From positions 101,263 to 165,262 of the forward strand of contig NZ_BOOF01000010.1 in NCBI RefSeq assembly GCF_016863095.1: DNA of 64,000 nt. The letters run 5' to 3'. Made by a program: the position numbers and the translations under genes. Shown in pieces: positions 54,205 to 62,446 of the stretch; within the stretch, counting starts at the first letter, position 1; each line of letters begins with the position of its first letter. Source of the DNA: Microbispora siamensis. Its GTDB lineage: Bacteria > Actinomycetota > Actinomycetes > Streptosporangiales > Streptosporangiaceae. Under the pieces are notes generated by a model. It searched no databases. It was given only the letters and a program-made list of their open reading frames with translations, and was not told the origin of the DNA.

Positions 54205-55358
54205 TTCGGCTCCTTCTGGTCGGTGGACGGGGGTAGGGGGAGACGGGCCTCGACGCGGAAGCCGCCGCCGGGCCGGGGGCCCGCGGTCAGCGATCCTCCG
54301 AGCGCCGCGGCCCGCTCGCGCATGCCGGGGATGCCGTTGCCGCTGCCGAGGCCCGCCTCGGCCCGCGCCGTTCCCGCCCCGTCGTCCTCGATCGTCACGG
54401 TCACCTCCTCGGCCGCGTACGCCACGCGTACGGTCACCCGGGAGCCGGGAGCGTGCCGCGAGACGTTGGTCAGCGACTCCTGCACGATCCGGTAGCCGGC
54501 CCGGTCGATGCCGGCGGGCAGCGGGCGCTCCTGCCCGGTGACCTCCAGCGTGACCCGCAGCCCGCTGCGCTCGGCGAGGTCGGACAGGTGGGCCATCCCG
54601 GCGATGGGGGAGCGCGGCGCGCCGTCCCTGAGCAGGCTCAGCACGCCGCGCATCTCGGTCAGCACGTCCTTGGACGCCTGCTTGATCGTGCTCAGCGCGG
54701 TGCGGGCCTGCTCGGGGTGGTCGTCCAGGATGTGCAGGGCGGTGGACGCCTGGACGTGGATCAGCGAGATGTTGTGGGCGAGCACGTCGTGCAGTTCCTG
54801 GGCCATGGTGAGCCGTTCCTCGCTCGCCTGCCGCCGGGCCTCCTCCCGCGCCACCCGCTCGCGTTCGGCGAGGCGCTCGCGGCGCATCCGGTAGAACTCC
54901 GCCACGGTGAGCGTGAGCAGCAGGTAGGCCGCGACCGCGGTGTGGTGGAAGAGACTCGCCCGGTGGGGGATGAACCAGGTGGCGTAGGCGATCACGAACA
55001 GGAAGAACGCCCCCGACGACAGCCACGCCGTACGGCGGTGCCCGGACATCACCGCGTTGAAGACCACGATGATCTGGCTGAGGAACACCGGCCCGTACGC
55101 GAAGTCGAGCAGGAGATAGACCGAGGTCGCGATGAGCGTGACGACCAGGGCGGCCACCGGCGCGCGGCGGCGCAGCGCGAGCGCGAGCGGCCCGACCAGC
55201 AGCAGCGCGTAGCCCCACCAGGTCAGCGGCGCCCGCCCGAGGTCCGGGTTCCGCAACTGCCAGTACTGGGCGCCCATCGTCAGGAACACCTGGAGGAACC
55301 CGACGATGACCGGCAGAACGGGATCGATGCGGTGGTACATCGCGGAACGGGAACGCAC
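54201..55358 (-). CDS. NarL-type sensor histidine kinase
   Basis: A 385-residue HisKA_3 kinase. About five transmembrane helices (12-155), then the dimerisation/phosphoacceptor segment with His190 (AQELHDVLAHNISLI), and an HATPase domain with VQESLTNVSRHA and DDGAGTARAEAGLGSGNGIPGM. It probably senses a membrane or envelope signal and passes phosphate to the coupled regulator. Start GTG 55358; ATG 55340 is an alternative. Confidence 0.9.
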   Translation of the reverse strand: MRSRSAMYHRIDPVLPVIVGFLQVFLTMGAQYWQLRNPDLGRAPLTWWGYALLLVGPLALALRRRAPVAALVVTLIATSVYLLLDFAYGPVFLSQIIVVFNAVMSGHRRTAWLSSGAFFLFVIAYATWFIPHRASLFHHTAVAAYLLLTLTVAEFYRMRRERLAERERVAREEARRQASEERLTMAQELHDVLAHNISLIHVQASTALHILDDHPEQARTALSTIKQASKDVLTEMRGVLSLLRDGAPRSPIAGMAHLSDLAERSGLRVTLEVTGQERPLPAGIDRAGYRIVQESLTNVSRHAPGSRVTVRVAYAAEEVTVTIEDDGAGTARAEAGLGSGNGIPGMRERAAALGGSLTAGPRPGGGFRVEARLPLPPSTDQKEPN

Positions 55359-55560
55359 ATCCGCACGCTAGGCCATCGCCGCTGGTCACCGCATCCGCCC
55401 GGCGCGGCAGTCCGCCGTACGCCGGAAGGAGTAGCGTGTTTCCCGCTCCGCGCGTCGGCTCGCTCGGCCGCTCCCGCGTCCAAAAGCGGACAATCCCGCA
55501 GCGTTTCTGACTCCCGTGAGTCATGCTGGAGTGATCGCTCACGTGGTGGAGGTGCCTGGC

Positions 55561-57330
55561 ATGAGGAGCGTCGTCGTCACGTCGCTGGGACTGGTCACGT
55601 TCGCGGCCTTCCTCGCGCCGCCCGCCCACGCCGCACCGGCGGGGCCCGCGGCGGAGGTCAAACGGCCGGTCGCGGAGGGGTACGGCGGGGCCGTGGCCAC
55701 CGTGGACCTGGACGCGAGCAAGGCCGCGCTCTCGGTGCTGCGCCAGGGCGGCAACGCGATGGACGCGGCGGTGGCCGGCGCGGCGGCGCTGGGCGTGACC
55801 GAGCCCTACTCGGCGGGACTGGCCGGCGGCGGCTTCATCGTCTACTACGACGCCCGCACGCGGAAGGTGACCACGATCGACGGGCGGGAGACCGCCCCGC
55901 GGGCGATGACCTCGACGGTGTTCGAGGGCATCCCGTTCGACGAGGCCGTCACCAGCGGGCTGTCGGTCGGCGTCCCCGGCAGCGTCGCGCAGTGGGACAT
56001 GGCGCTGCGCCGATACGGCACGATGCCGCTGCGGCAGGCGCTGCGCCCCGCGATCGAGATCGCCGAGAAGGGTTTCGTCGTCGACCAGACGTTCCACGAC
56101 CAGACGCAGCAGAACGCCGGCCGGTTCGCCGACTTCACCTCGACCGCGTCGCTCTACCTGCCGGGCGGGCAGCCGCCGCCGGTCGGATCGGTCTTCCGCA
56201 ACCCCGATCTCGCGCGCACCTACCGTGAGCTGGGCATCCGCGGACCGGCCTGGTTGTACGGCGGCGCGCTCGGCCGGGAGATCGTGGCCACGGTGAAGAA
56301 GCCGCCGGTGCGTCAGGGGGCCACCAGGAAGGTCAGGACCGGGCTGATGGAGGTGTCCGACCTCAGGGCCTACCGGGCGCTCGAACGGCCGCCCACCAAG
56401 GTCACGTACAAGGGGCTCGACGTGTACGGCATGGCGCCGCCGTCGTCGGGCGGATCCACCGTGGGGGAGGCGCTGAAGATCCTGGAGGCCCTGCCGAAGG
56501 TCGGCCTGCACGAATACCTGGACGCCTCCCGGCTCGCCTTCGCCGACCGCAACGCCTACGTCGGTGACCCGGCGTACGTGGACGTGCCGCTGGATCAGCT
56601 CCTCTCCGACGGGTTCGCCAAGGAGCGCGCCTGCCTGATCGGCCCGCGGGCGATGGCGCACCCCGCCGCGCCCGGATCGCCCGACGGCTCCTACTCCTCC
56701 TGCCCGACGCCTCAGGCGACCTCGGCTCCGGAGGAGAAGAAGGAAGGACCGGAGACCACCCATCTCGTGGTGACCGACCGCTGGGGCGACGTGGCCGCCT
56801 ACAACATCACGATCGAGCAGACCGGCGGCAGCGGGATCGTGGTGCCGGGCCGCGGCATCCTGCTCAACAACGAGCTGACCGACTTCACCTTCGGCCCGGC
56901 GCCCGGCGACCCCAACCTGCCCGCTCCCGGCAAGCGCCCGCGGTCGTCGATGGCCCCCACCATCGTGCTCAAGGACGGCAGGCCGCTGCTCGCCGTCGGC
57001 TCGCCCGGCGGCGCGACGATCATCACGACCGTGCTGCAGATCCTGGTGAACCGGCTCGACTTCGGCATGTCGCTCCCGGAGGCCGTGGCCGCGCCGCGCG
57101 CCTCGCAGCGCAACACCGCCGCCACCCAGACCGAGCCGGCGTTCACCGAGCGGTACGGCGCGGAGCTGACCGCGCTCGGTCACACGCTGACGGACGTCCC
57201 CGGGCCGCCGGCGGGGGAGATCGGCGCGGCGACCGGCCTGGAGTTCCTGCGGAACGGCCTCGTCCAGGCGGTCGCCGAACCCGCGCGGCGCGGCGGAGGC
57301 AGCGCCCTCGTGGTCAGCCCGCGTCGCTGA
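55561..57330 (+). CDS. ggt: Gamma-glutamyltransferase
   Basis: A 589-residue secreted Ntn-hydrolase that cleaves or transfers gamma-glutamyl groups (for example from glutathione). Signal peptide 1-28 (VVVTSLGLVTFAAFLAPP). The precursor is expected to cleave itself before the nucleophile Thr399 in ETTHLVVTD; upstream GNAMDAAVAGAAALGVTEPYSAGLAGGGF and downstream SSMAPTIVLKDGRPLLAVGSPGG are family hallmarks. GGAGG precedes ATG 55561. The 3' end overlaps the convergent monooxygenase gene by 17 bases. Confidence 0.93.
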   Translation: MRSVVVTSLGLVTFAAFLAPPAHAAPAGPAAEVKRPVAEGYGGAVATVDLDASKAALSVLRQGGNAMDAAVAGAAALGVTEPYSAGLAGGGFIVYYDARTRKVTTIDGRETAPRAMTSTVFEGIPFDEAVTSGLSVGVPGSVAQWDMALRRYGTMPLRQALRPAIEIAEKGFVVDQTFHDQTQQNAGRFADFTSTASLYLPGGQPPPVGSVFRNPDLARTYRELGIRGPAWLYGGALGREIVATVKKPPVRQGATRKVRTGLMEVSDLRAYRALERPPTKVTYKGLDVYGMAPPSSGGSTVGEALKILEALPKVGLHEYLDASRLAFADRNAYVGDPAYVDVPLDQLLSDGFAKERACLIGPRAMAHPAAPGSPDGSYSSCPTPQATSAPEEKKEGPETTHLVVTDRWGDVAAYNITIEQTGGSGIVVPGRGILLNNELTDFTFGPAPGDPNLPAPGKRPRSSMAPTIVLKDGRPLLAVGSPGGATIITTVLQILVNRLDFGMSLPEAVAAPRASQRNTAATQTEPAFTERYGAELTALGHTLTDVPGPPAGEIGAATGLEFLRNGLVQAVAEPARRGGGSALVVSPRR

Positions 57331-58789
57331 TCCGGGCCCGGATCAGCTCGTAGGCCTTCGGCTTCACCTTCCGCGTACGCGCCCAGTATTCGAAGGTGAA
57401 GCCGGGCCAGAGCGTGCGGTTCCTGCCGTGCTCGTCGAGATACCAGCTCGTGCAGCCGCCGTCGCTCCACACCAGCCGGTCGAGCCGCCGCTGCAGGCGG
57501 TCGTTGTAGGCCCGCTGCGCCGACGGCCGTACGTCCAGGGCCTTCGCCTTGGTCCTGGACAGCAGCCGCAGGCAGTCCATGACGTACCGGACCTGGGACT
57601 CGATCATGAAGACGACCGAGGTGTGCCCGAGACCGGTGTTGGGGCCGAGCAGGAAGAACAGGTTGGGGAAGCCCGCGGTCGTGATCCCGTAGTAGGCCTC
57701 GATGCCGTCGCGCCACGCGTCCTGGATCTTGACGCCGTTCCTGCCGACGATCCGCTGCTCGTTGAGGGAGTCGACCACCCGGAAGCCGGTGCCGTACACG
57801 ATCACGTCGACCTCGTGCTCGCGCCCCGCGGCGTCCACGACCGACCGCTCCCTGATCTCGGTGATCCCGTCGGTGACCAGCTCGACGTTGTCCCTGGTCA
57901 GCGCGGGATAGTAGTCGTTGGACAGCAGGATGCGCTTGCAGCCGATGGTGTAGTCGGGCGTCAGCTTCGCACGCAGCTCGGGGTCGGGCACCTGCCGGGC
58001 CAGGTGGCGCTCGGCCATCGCCTGGTGGACCTTCATCAGCCGGGGGTCGATCGTGAAGCCCACGGCCCGGGTCTCCAGCAGCCAGTAGACGGCGTCGCGC
58101 AGCAGCCGGGCGCCGCCGGGCGTCTCCATGGCCCGCTTCAGCCGCCCGTCGATCGGCAGGTCCGGCTTCGGCTGGATCCACGGCGGGGTGCGCTGGAAGA
58201 CGGTGAGCCGGCTCGCCTGCTCGGCGACGACCGGGACGAACTGGATCGCCGACGCGCCGGTGCCGACGACCGCGACCCTCTTGCCGTTCAGGTCGGCGGA
58301 GTGGTCCCACCGGGCCGAGTGGAACACCGTGCCGGTGAAGCGCTCACGGCCGGGGATCTCGGGGAACGAGGGCACGTGCAGGGCGCCGACGCCGGACACG
58401 ACGGCATGCGTCTCGAACGTCTCCCCGTCGCCGGTCGACACCCGCCACAGGGCCCGCTCGTCGTCGTACTCCAGCCCGCAGACCTCCTTGCCGAACCGCA
58501 GGTGGGGCTCCAGGCCGTACTTCCGGACGCAGGCCCGCAGGTAGTCCCAGATCTCCTCCTGGGGAGAGAACAGCCGCGACCATCCGGGGTTGAGCTCGAA
58601 CGAGAAGGAGTACAGCGGCGAGGGCACGTCGCAGGCGCAGCCGGGGTAGGTGTTGTCCCGCCAGGTGCCGCCGATCTCGCCGGCCTTCTCAAGGATCACG
58701 AAGTCGTGATAGCCCGCTTCCTTGAGCTTGATGGCCATGCACAGCCCGGCGAACCCGGAACCGATGATCGTGACGCCCGGACTGGGCAT
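57314..58789 (-). CDS. Flavin-containing Baeyer-Villiger-type monooxygenase
   Basis: A 491-residue FAD/NADPH enzyme. N-terminal FAD motif IIGSGFAGL (about 8-16), Baeyer-Villiger fingerprint FTGTVFHSARWDH (FxGxxxHxxxWD, about 146-158), and NADPH motif VVGTGASAIQFVP (about 167-179). Such enzymes insert oxygen into ketones to give esters, or oxidise N or S. GGGGAGGAC precedes ATG 58789. A TATTGGA/TCCAATA palindrome is upstream, but no regulator gene is adjacent. The substrate could be a steroid or terpenoid ketone; this is a guess from the family. Confidence 0.9.
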   Translation of the reverse strand: MPSPGVTIIGSGFAGLCMAIKLKEAGYHDFVILEKAGEIGGTWRDNTYPGCACDVPSPLYSFSFELNPGWSRLFSPQEEIWDYLRACVRKYGLEPHLRFGKEVCGLEYDDERALWRVSTGDGETFETHAVVSGVGALHVPSFPEIPGRERFTGTVFHSARWDHSADLNGKRVAVVGTGASAIQFVPVVAEQASRLTVFQRTPPWIQPKPDLPIDGRLKRAMETPGGARLLRDAVYWLLETRAVGFTIDPRLMKVHQAMAERHLARQVPDPELRAKLTPDYTIGCKRILLSNDYYPALTRDNVELVTDGITEIRERSVVDAAGREHEVDVIVYGTGFRVVDSLNEQRIVGRNGVKIQDAWRDGIEAYYGITTAGFPNLFFLLGPNTGLGHTSVVFMIESQVRYVMDCLRLLSRTKAKALDVRPSAQRAYNDRLQRRLDRLVWSDGGCTSWYLDEHGRNRTLWPGFTFEYWARTRKVKPKAYELIRARISDAG

Positions 58790-58804
58790 GCGTCCTCCCC
58801 GTCC

Positions 58805-58825
58805 TATTGGAAGATTTGTCCAATA
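58805..58825. promoter_or_regulatory. Candidate operator of the monooxygenase gene
   Basis: TATTGGA (58805-58811) and TCCAATA (58819-58825) are perfect arms around a 7-base spacer, 15 bases before the reverse-strand start. The form suits a TetR-type repressor encoded elsewhere. Confidence 0.55.
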
Positions 58826-58948
58826 TATGCGCGTGGGCGGGCAGGGTCCAGCAGCGTCACTGTACGTCGCATGAGTGGGCGACTGAACCGTCGGCGGGCA
58901 TGACAAAGCCGCCGACGGGCGCGGTCGTCGGCGGCTGGTACAGGTATG

Positions 58949-59122
58949 TCAGCGAACCAGGAGGTACGCCACCACGGCGAGGATCACGACGAGCGCCGCA
59001 CCGACGGCGATCCAAATCGGCAGACGGGACGGCTGCTCCTGAGAGGCCTGCGCGTCCTGCTGCTGCGCGAACGCCCGGAAAGCCTGCGTGTTTCCGGCCG
59101 GGTCGATCTGAGGGTCGGACAT
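58949..59122 (-). CDS. Small C-tail-anchored membrane protein
   Basis: A 57-residue protein: a polar, Gln-rich N-terminus (MSDPQIDPAGNTQAFRAFAQ) and a single C-terminal helix (IWIAVGAALVVILAVVAYLL), giving a cytoplasmic domain with a membrane tail. An in-frame ATG at 59128 adds two residues. It is divergent from the SURF1 gene across 138 bases. Function unknown. Confidence 0.65.
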   Translation of the reverse strand: MSDPQIDPAGNTQAFRAFAQQQDAQASQEQPSRLPIWIAVGAALVVILAVVAYLLVR

Positions 59123-59260
59123 GGGCATGACTCTAGCGACACATGATGTCCCCTGGCTGCGATTTGTCGGATTTTGCCCTCGCCTTAGGATCGCTTGGCG
59201 TTCCTCCGAGACACCGGCGCGAATACCGGACCGGTGGGGGCGGCGGATAGCGTTGTATGC

Positions 59261-60067
59261 ATGCTCCGCACCCTCCTGGCTCCCCGGCTGGTGGCCCTGC
59301 ACCTGCTGGTCATCGGGGTGCTCGTGTCCTTCACCTTCCTCGGCCGCTGGCAGCTCGGCGTCTTCGAGGCGTCGGGCGCCCCACGACGGGCCCCCGACCC
59401 CGCGCCCGTGGCCGTCACTGAGCTGACCCAGGTGGGACAGCACGTCGGCGGCGGCGCGATCAGCCGCAGGGTGACCGCCACGGGGACCTACGACGCCGCG
59501 AACCAGCTGCTGGTGGCCGACCGGGTCGCCGACGTCGCCGCCCCGGGCGGCAGGGCGGCCAAGGGGAGCGGATTCTGGCTGCTCACCCCGCTGCGGCTCA
59601 CGGACGGCACGGTCGTCCCCGTCGTACGCGGCTGGGTGCCCACGGCGGCCGATCCCGCCGCCGCCGTGCCCGAGGGCGCCGTGACCGTGACCGGACGGCT
59701 GCGGCCGGCCGAGCAGACCGACGACGTGATGCGCAGCGGGAACCTGCCCCGCGGCCAGGTGGCGACGGTGTCGACGGCGGAGCTGATCAACGTGTGGCCG
59801 GACGCGCGGGTGAGGGACGGGTTCGTCGTCGCGACCGCGCAGGACCCGCCGTCCCGCGTCACGCCGGTGGCCGTGTCGCCGCCGACCGAAGGCGGCGGCT
59901 TCACCTGGCGCAACCTGGCCTACGCCCTCCAGTGGTGGATCTTCGCGCTGTTCGCCGTGTACATGTGGTTCCACTTCGTACGCGACGCCCTGCGCGGGCA
60001 GCGGGAGCGAGAGCGGGACAGTGAGGAGCCGCAGCCGGCCGAGCCCGCCGCGCACGCGGAGGCCTGA
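59261..60067 (+). CDS. SURF1-family cytochrome oxidase assembly protein
   Basis: A 268-residue SURF1-like protein. Two transmembrane helices, about 10-30 (LVALHLLVIGVLVSFTFLGRWQL, with the family's GRWQL) and about 217-237 (YALQWWIFALFAVYMWFHFV), flank an extracytoplasmic beta domain with VPVVRGWVP. SURF1 proteins help insert haem a into cytochrome c oxidase. The C-terminal 30 residues are charged. Followed by a DUF3817 gene. Confidence 0.9.
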   Translation: MLRTLLAPRLVALHLLVIGVLVSFTFLGRWQLGVFEASGAPRRAPDPAPVAVTELTQVGQHVGGGAISRRVTATGTYDAANQLLVADRVADVAAPGGRAAKGSGFWLLTPLRLTDGTVVPVVRGWVPTAADPAAAVPEGAVTVTGRLRPAEQTDDVMRSGNLPRGQVATVSTAELINVWPDARVRDGFVVATAQDPPSRVTPVAVSPPTEGGGFTWRNLAYALQWWIFALFAVYMWFHFVRDALRGQRERERDSEEPQPAEPAAHAEA

Positions 60068-60135
60068 ACGGCCCTGAAGCCGGGACCACCCGGTGGCACG
60101 GATATCGTGTGGTGACCGTTTCCCCAGCAGAGGTA

Positions 60136-60456
60136 ATGATCGACGTGGAATCCGCGCTCAACTTCTACCGCGTCATGGCCTACATCGTCGGCGTGATGCT
60201 GCTCGTGCTGTGTGCCGCGATGGTCGTCAAGTACGGCTTCGACAACGGCACGATGGTCGCGGTCGTCGGGCCGATCCACGGCTTCCTGTACATGGTCTAT
60301 CTGGTGGCCGCGATCAACCTGGGCCTGATCAAGGCCCGCTGGTCGGTCGGCTACCTGCTGCTGGTGCTCATCGCGGGCACGATCCCGTTCCTGTCCTTCG
60401 TCCTGGAGCGGAGCGTCACCGAGCGGGTCCGCAGGAGGATCGCCACCGCTTCCTAA
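60136..60456 (+). CDS. DUF3817-family membrane protein
   Basis: A 106-residue protein with three hydrophobic helices and the DUF3817 pattern: LNFYRVMAYIVGVMLLVL, GPIHGFLYMVYLV, and GTIPFLSFVLERSV. ATG 60136 has GAGG close upstream. It is 68 bases after the SURF1 gene and may be in its operon. Function unknown; family members are common beside respiratory genes in actinobacteria. Confidence 0.8.
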   Translation: MIDVESALNFYRVMAYIVGVMLLVLCAAMVVKYGFDNGTMVAVVGPIHGFLYMVYLVAAINLGLIKARWSVGYLLLVLIAGTIPFLSFVLERSVTERVRRRIATAS

Positions 60457-60464
60457 CGAAGCGG

Positions 60465-60498
60465 ACCGGCCGGGCGCCGCGACGGCGGCCCGGCCGGT
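60465..60498. terminator. Strong hairpin terminator
   Basis: ACCGGCCGGGC (60465-60475) and GCCCGGCCGGT (60488-60498) form a perfect 11-bp stem, extended inward by GCCG/CGGC, and are followed by TT. Between the convergent DUF3817 and small membrane genes. Confidence 0.8.
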
Positions 60499-60525
60499 TT
60501 CCGTTCATCGGGTCTTCGCAGGGCC

Positions 60526-60720
60526 TCAGCCGCCGATCTGGCGGCGGCGGATGCGCCGCAGCCGCGCCCGCTGCGACTCGTCCAGCATGAAGTAGGCGAC
60601 GATCGGCGCCCCCAGCGCGCCGATCGCGATCAGCCAGGCCAGGAGCGTCGGCAGCGGAAGGATGAAGACCAGCACGGCCACCACCGCCGCGCCCACGTAG
60701 TACTTGCCCAGTGGCGACAT
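60526..60720 (-). CDS. Small two-helix membrane protein
   Basis: A 64-residue protein with two helices (YVGAAVVAVLVFILPLPTLL and IAIGALGAPIVAYFML) and a highly basic C-terminus (RARLRRIRRRQIGG), so both ends should face the cytoplasm. It resembles small actinobacterial DUF4229-like proteins in length and layout, but I cannot name the family with certainty. Confidence 0.65.
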   Translation of the reverse strand: MSPLGKYYVGAAVVAVLVFILPLPTLLAWLIAIGALGAPIVAYFMLDESQRARLRRIRRRQIGG

Positions 60721-60964
60721 CGTCAGGCCTTTCGTGTCGGGCCGCGCGGGACGTCGTCCCGCGTCGCTGGGAGAACGTCCGAGGTCCTGGCCGAGTTCCG
60801 CGAGCCTCCGCGGGTGGTCCTCCGCGTCGCGGCGCCGCGACGCCCGGGAGACGGGTGACCGTCTCCGCCAGGCTCCGCGGCGCCCCGCACGCTCCCCGGT
60901 CTCCGGAGTGGGCCGCGCTCCCGATGCCGACGGGACAACCCCGTACGGCGGCCCCGCCCGGAGC

Positions 60965-61558
60965 TCAGCCCTCGCCGGACTCCGACTTGCCCATCGTCTT
61001 GCGGATCAGGTCGCGGACGCGATCCATGATCGCGACCGGCGTCCCCAGCAGGATGTTCTCCGTGGCCGATTCGACCCCGGGGTGCGGGTGCGTGGGAGCC
61101 ATCGCCTCGGCTGCCTTGACACCCACGCCCATCGCCTTGCGCTCGGCCTCGGACGTGCTCGCCTTGAGCTCGGAGAACTCGTAGCGCTCCTCGGCGGCGG
61201 CGTGGGCGAACACGGCGGCCCGCAGCCTCTCCAGCTCCTGGGAGAACTCCGGCGTCGTCACGTCCATGTCGTCGAGGCGGCTGAGCATCTCCTTCGCCTC
61301 TTCCTCCTCCTGGAGGCGGTTGTCCACGATCGTGTCGCCGCCGACCAGCTTGCGCCGCGCGTAGGGGTGGACGATCTCCTCCTCCGCCGTCTCGTGGACG
61401 GCGAGCAGGCGGACGAGGCGGCTGAAGGCCTCCTTGCGCTGCTCCCCTTGGCTCCTGTCGACCTCGTCGAACAGCTCCCGGATGAGAACGTGCTGCTGCG
61501 TCAGGAGATCGATCACGTCGTTCTCCCGCATGGTCTCCGGCCTTGACTGGCGGTCCAT
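60965..61558 (-). CDS. Hemerythrin-domain protein
   Basis: A 197-residue protein with a hemerythrin HHE fold at about 15-140. Diiron ligands: LTQQHVLIRELF (His), LAVHETAEEEIVHPYA (His, Glu, His), and FAHAAAEERYEF (His, Glu). Such proteins bind oxygen or nitric oxide or sense redox state. The C-terminal 60 residues are unrelated and partly disordered. GGAGG precedes the ATG. Divergent from the OmpR-type two-component pair. Confidence 0.9.
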   Translation of the reverse strand: MDRQSRPETMRENDVIDLLTQQHVLIRELFDEVDRSQGEQRKEAFSRLVRLLAVHETAEEEIVHPYARRKLVGGDTIVDNRLQEEEEAKEMLSRLDDMDVTTPEFSQELERLRAAVFAHAAAEERYEFSELKASTSEAERKAMGVGVKAAEAMAPTHPHPGVESATENILLGTPVAIMDRVRDLIRKTMGKSESGEG

Positions 61559-61732
61559 AGCGCCTCCTTCCTGGTCATATCGGGGCTACCCGTAACCGGG
61601 GGGCGAAACCCCTGACCTGCGGATTCGGCTCGCGGAGGCGGCGACAGGGTGCCGCGGGCGGGATTCTCCGATGCACGGGATCTGCACAATTCCGGATGAC
61701 GGCTCTGCACAGAGGGCATCTACGCTTCGTCC

Positions 61733-62422
61733 ATGGCTACCCCTCAGCAACGCCGCGTCCTGGTGGTCGAGGACGACGACACGATCGCGAACGCCGTACG
61801 GCTGCGGCTCGTGGCGGAGGGCTTCGACGTACGCGTCGCGAGCGACGGCGAGGGAGCGCTCGCGGCCTACGCGAAGGCGGAGCCCGACGTCGTCGTCCTC
61901 GACCGGCTGCTGCCGGGCCTGGACGGACTGGAGGTGTGCCGCAGGATGCAGGCCGCCCGGCCGGTGCCGGTGCTCATGCTCACCGCCCTCGGCGAGGAGA
62001 CGGACGTGCTGGTCGGCCTGGGCGTGGGGGCCGACGACTACATCACCAAGCCGTTCAGCATGCGGGAGCTCGTCGCGAGGATCCACGCGCTGCTGCGGCG
62101 GGTGGAGCGGGCCAGCCTGCTGGCCCACGAGGACACGGTGATCCGGGTCGGCGACGTCGAGATCAACACGGCCGAGCGCCGCGTGTTCGTCCGCGGGGCC
62201 GAGGCCCAGCTCACCCGGACCGAGTTCGACCTGCTGCGGCGTCTCGCTGAACGGCCCGGCCAGGTCTTCGAGCGCGAACGGCTGCTGTCGGACATCTGGG
62301 GCTTCTCCGAGGCCGCCGCGACCCGGACCGTGGACAGCCACGTCCGCGCGCTGCGCCGCAAGCTCGGCCCGGAGGTCGTCCGCACCGTCCACGGCGTGGG
62401 ATACGCGCTCGTCCGCTCATGA
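61733..62422 (+). CDS. OmpR-type response regulator
   Basis: A 229-residue regulator. Receiver domain 1-125 with acidic pocket VVEDDD and phosphoacceptor Asp57 (VVLDRLLPG) and Lys near 107 (ITKPFS); winged HTH about 135-228 (LTRTEFDLLRRLAERPGQVFERERLL, RTVDSHVRALRRKLG). Its partner kinase begins 25 bases downstream. Targets unknown; the divergent hemerythrin gene is one candidate. Confidence 0.93.
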   Translation: MATPQQRRVLVVEDDDTIANAVRLRLVAEGFDVRVASDGEGALAAYAKAEPDVVVLDRLLPGLDGLEVCRRMQAARPVPVLMLTALGEETDVLVGLGVGADDYITKPFSMRELVARIHALLRRVERASLLAHEDTVIRVGDVEINTAERRVFVRGAEAQLTRTEFDLLRRLAERPGQVFERERLLSDIWGFSEAAATRTVDSHVRALRRKLGPEVVRTVHGVGYALVRS

Positions 62423-62446
62423 CGCTTCACTAGGGAGAGCCAGGCG

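Noticed and set aside
60745..60763. CGCGGGACG/CGTCCCGCG palindrome with one-base centre
   Set aside because: It lies in a 244-base spacer with no gene, but such GC-only palindromes are expected by chance in this genome and no neighbouring feature supports it.
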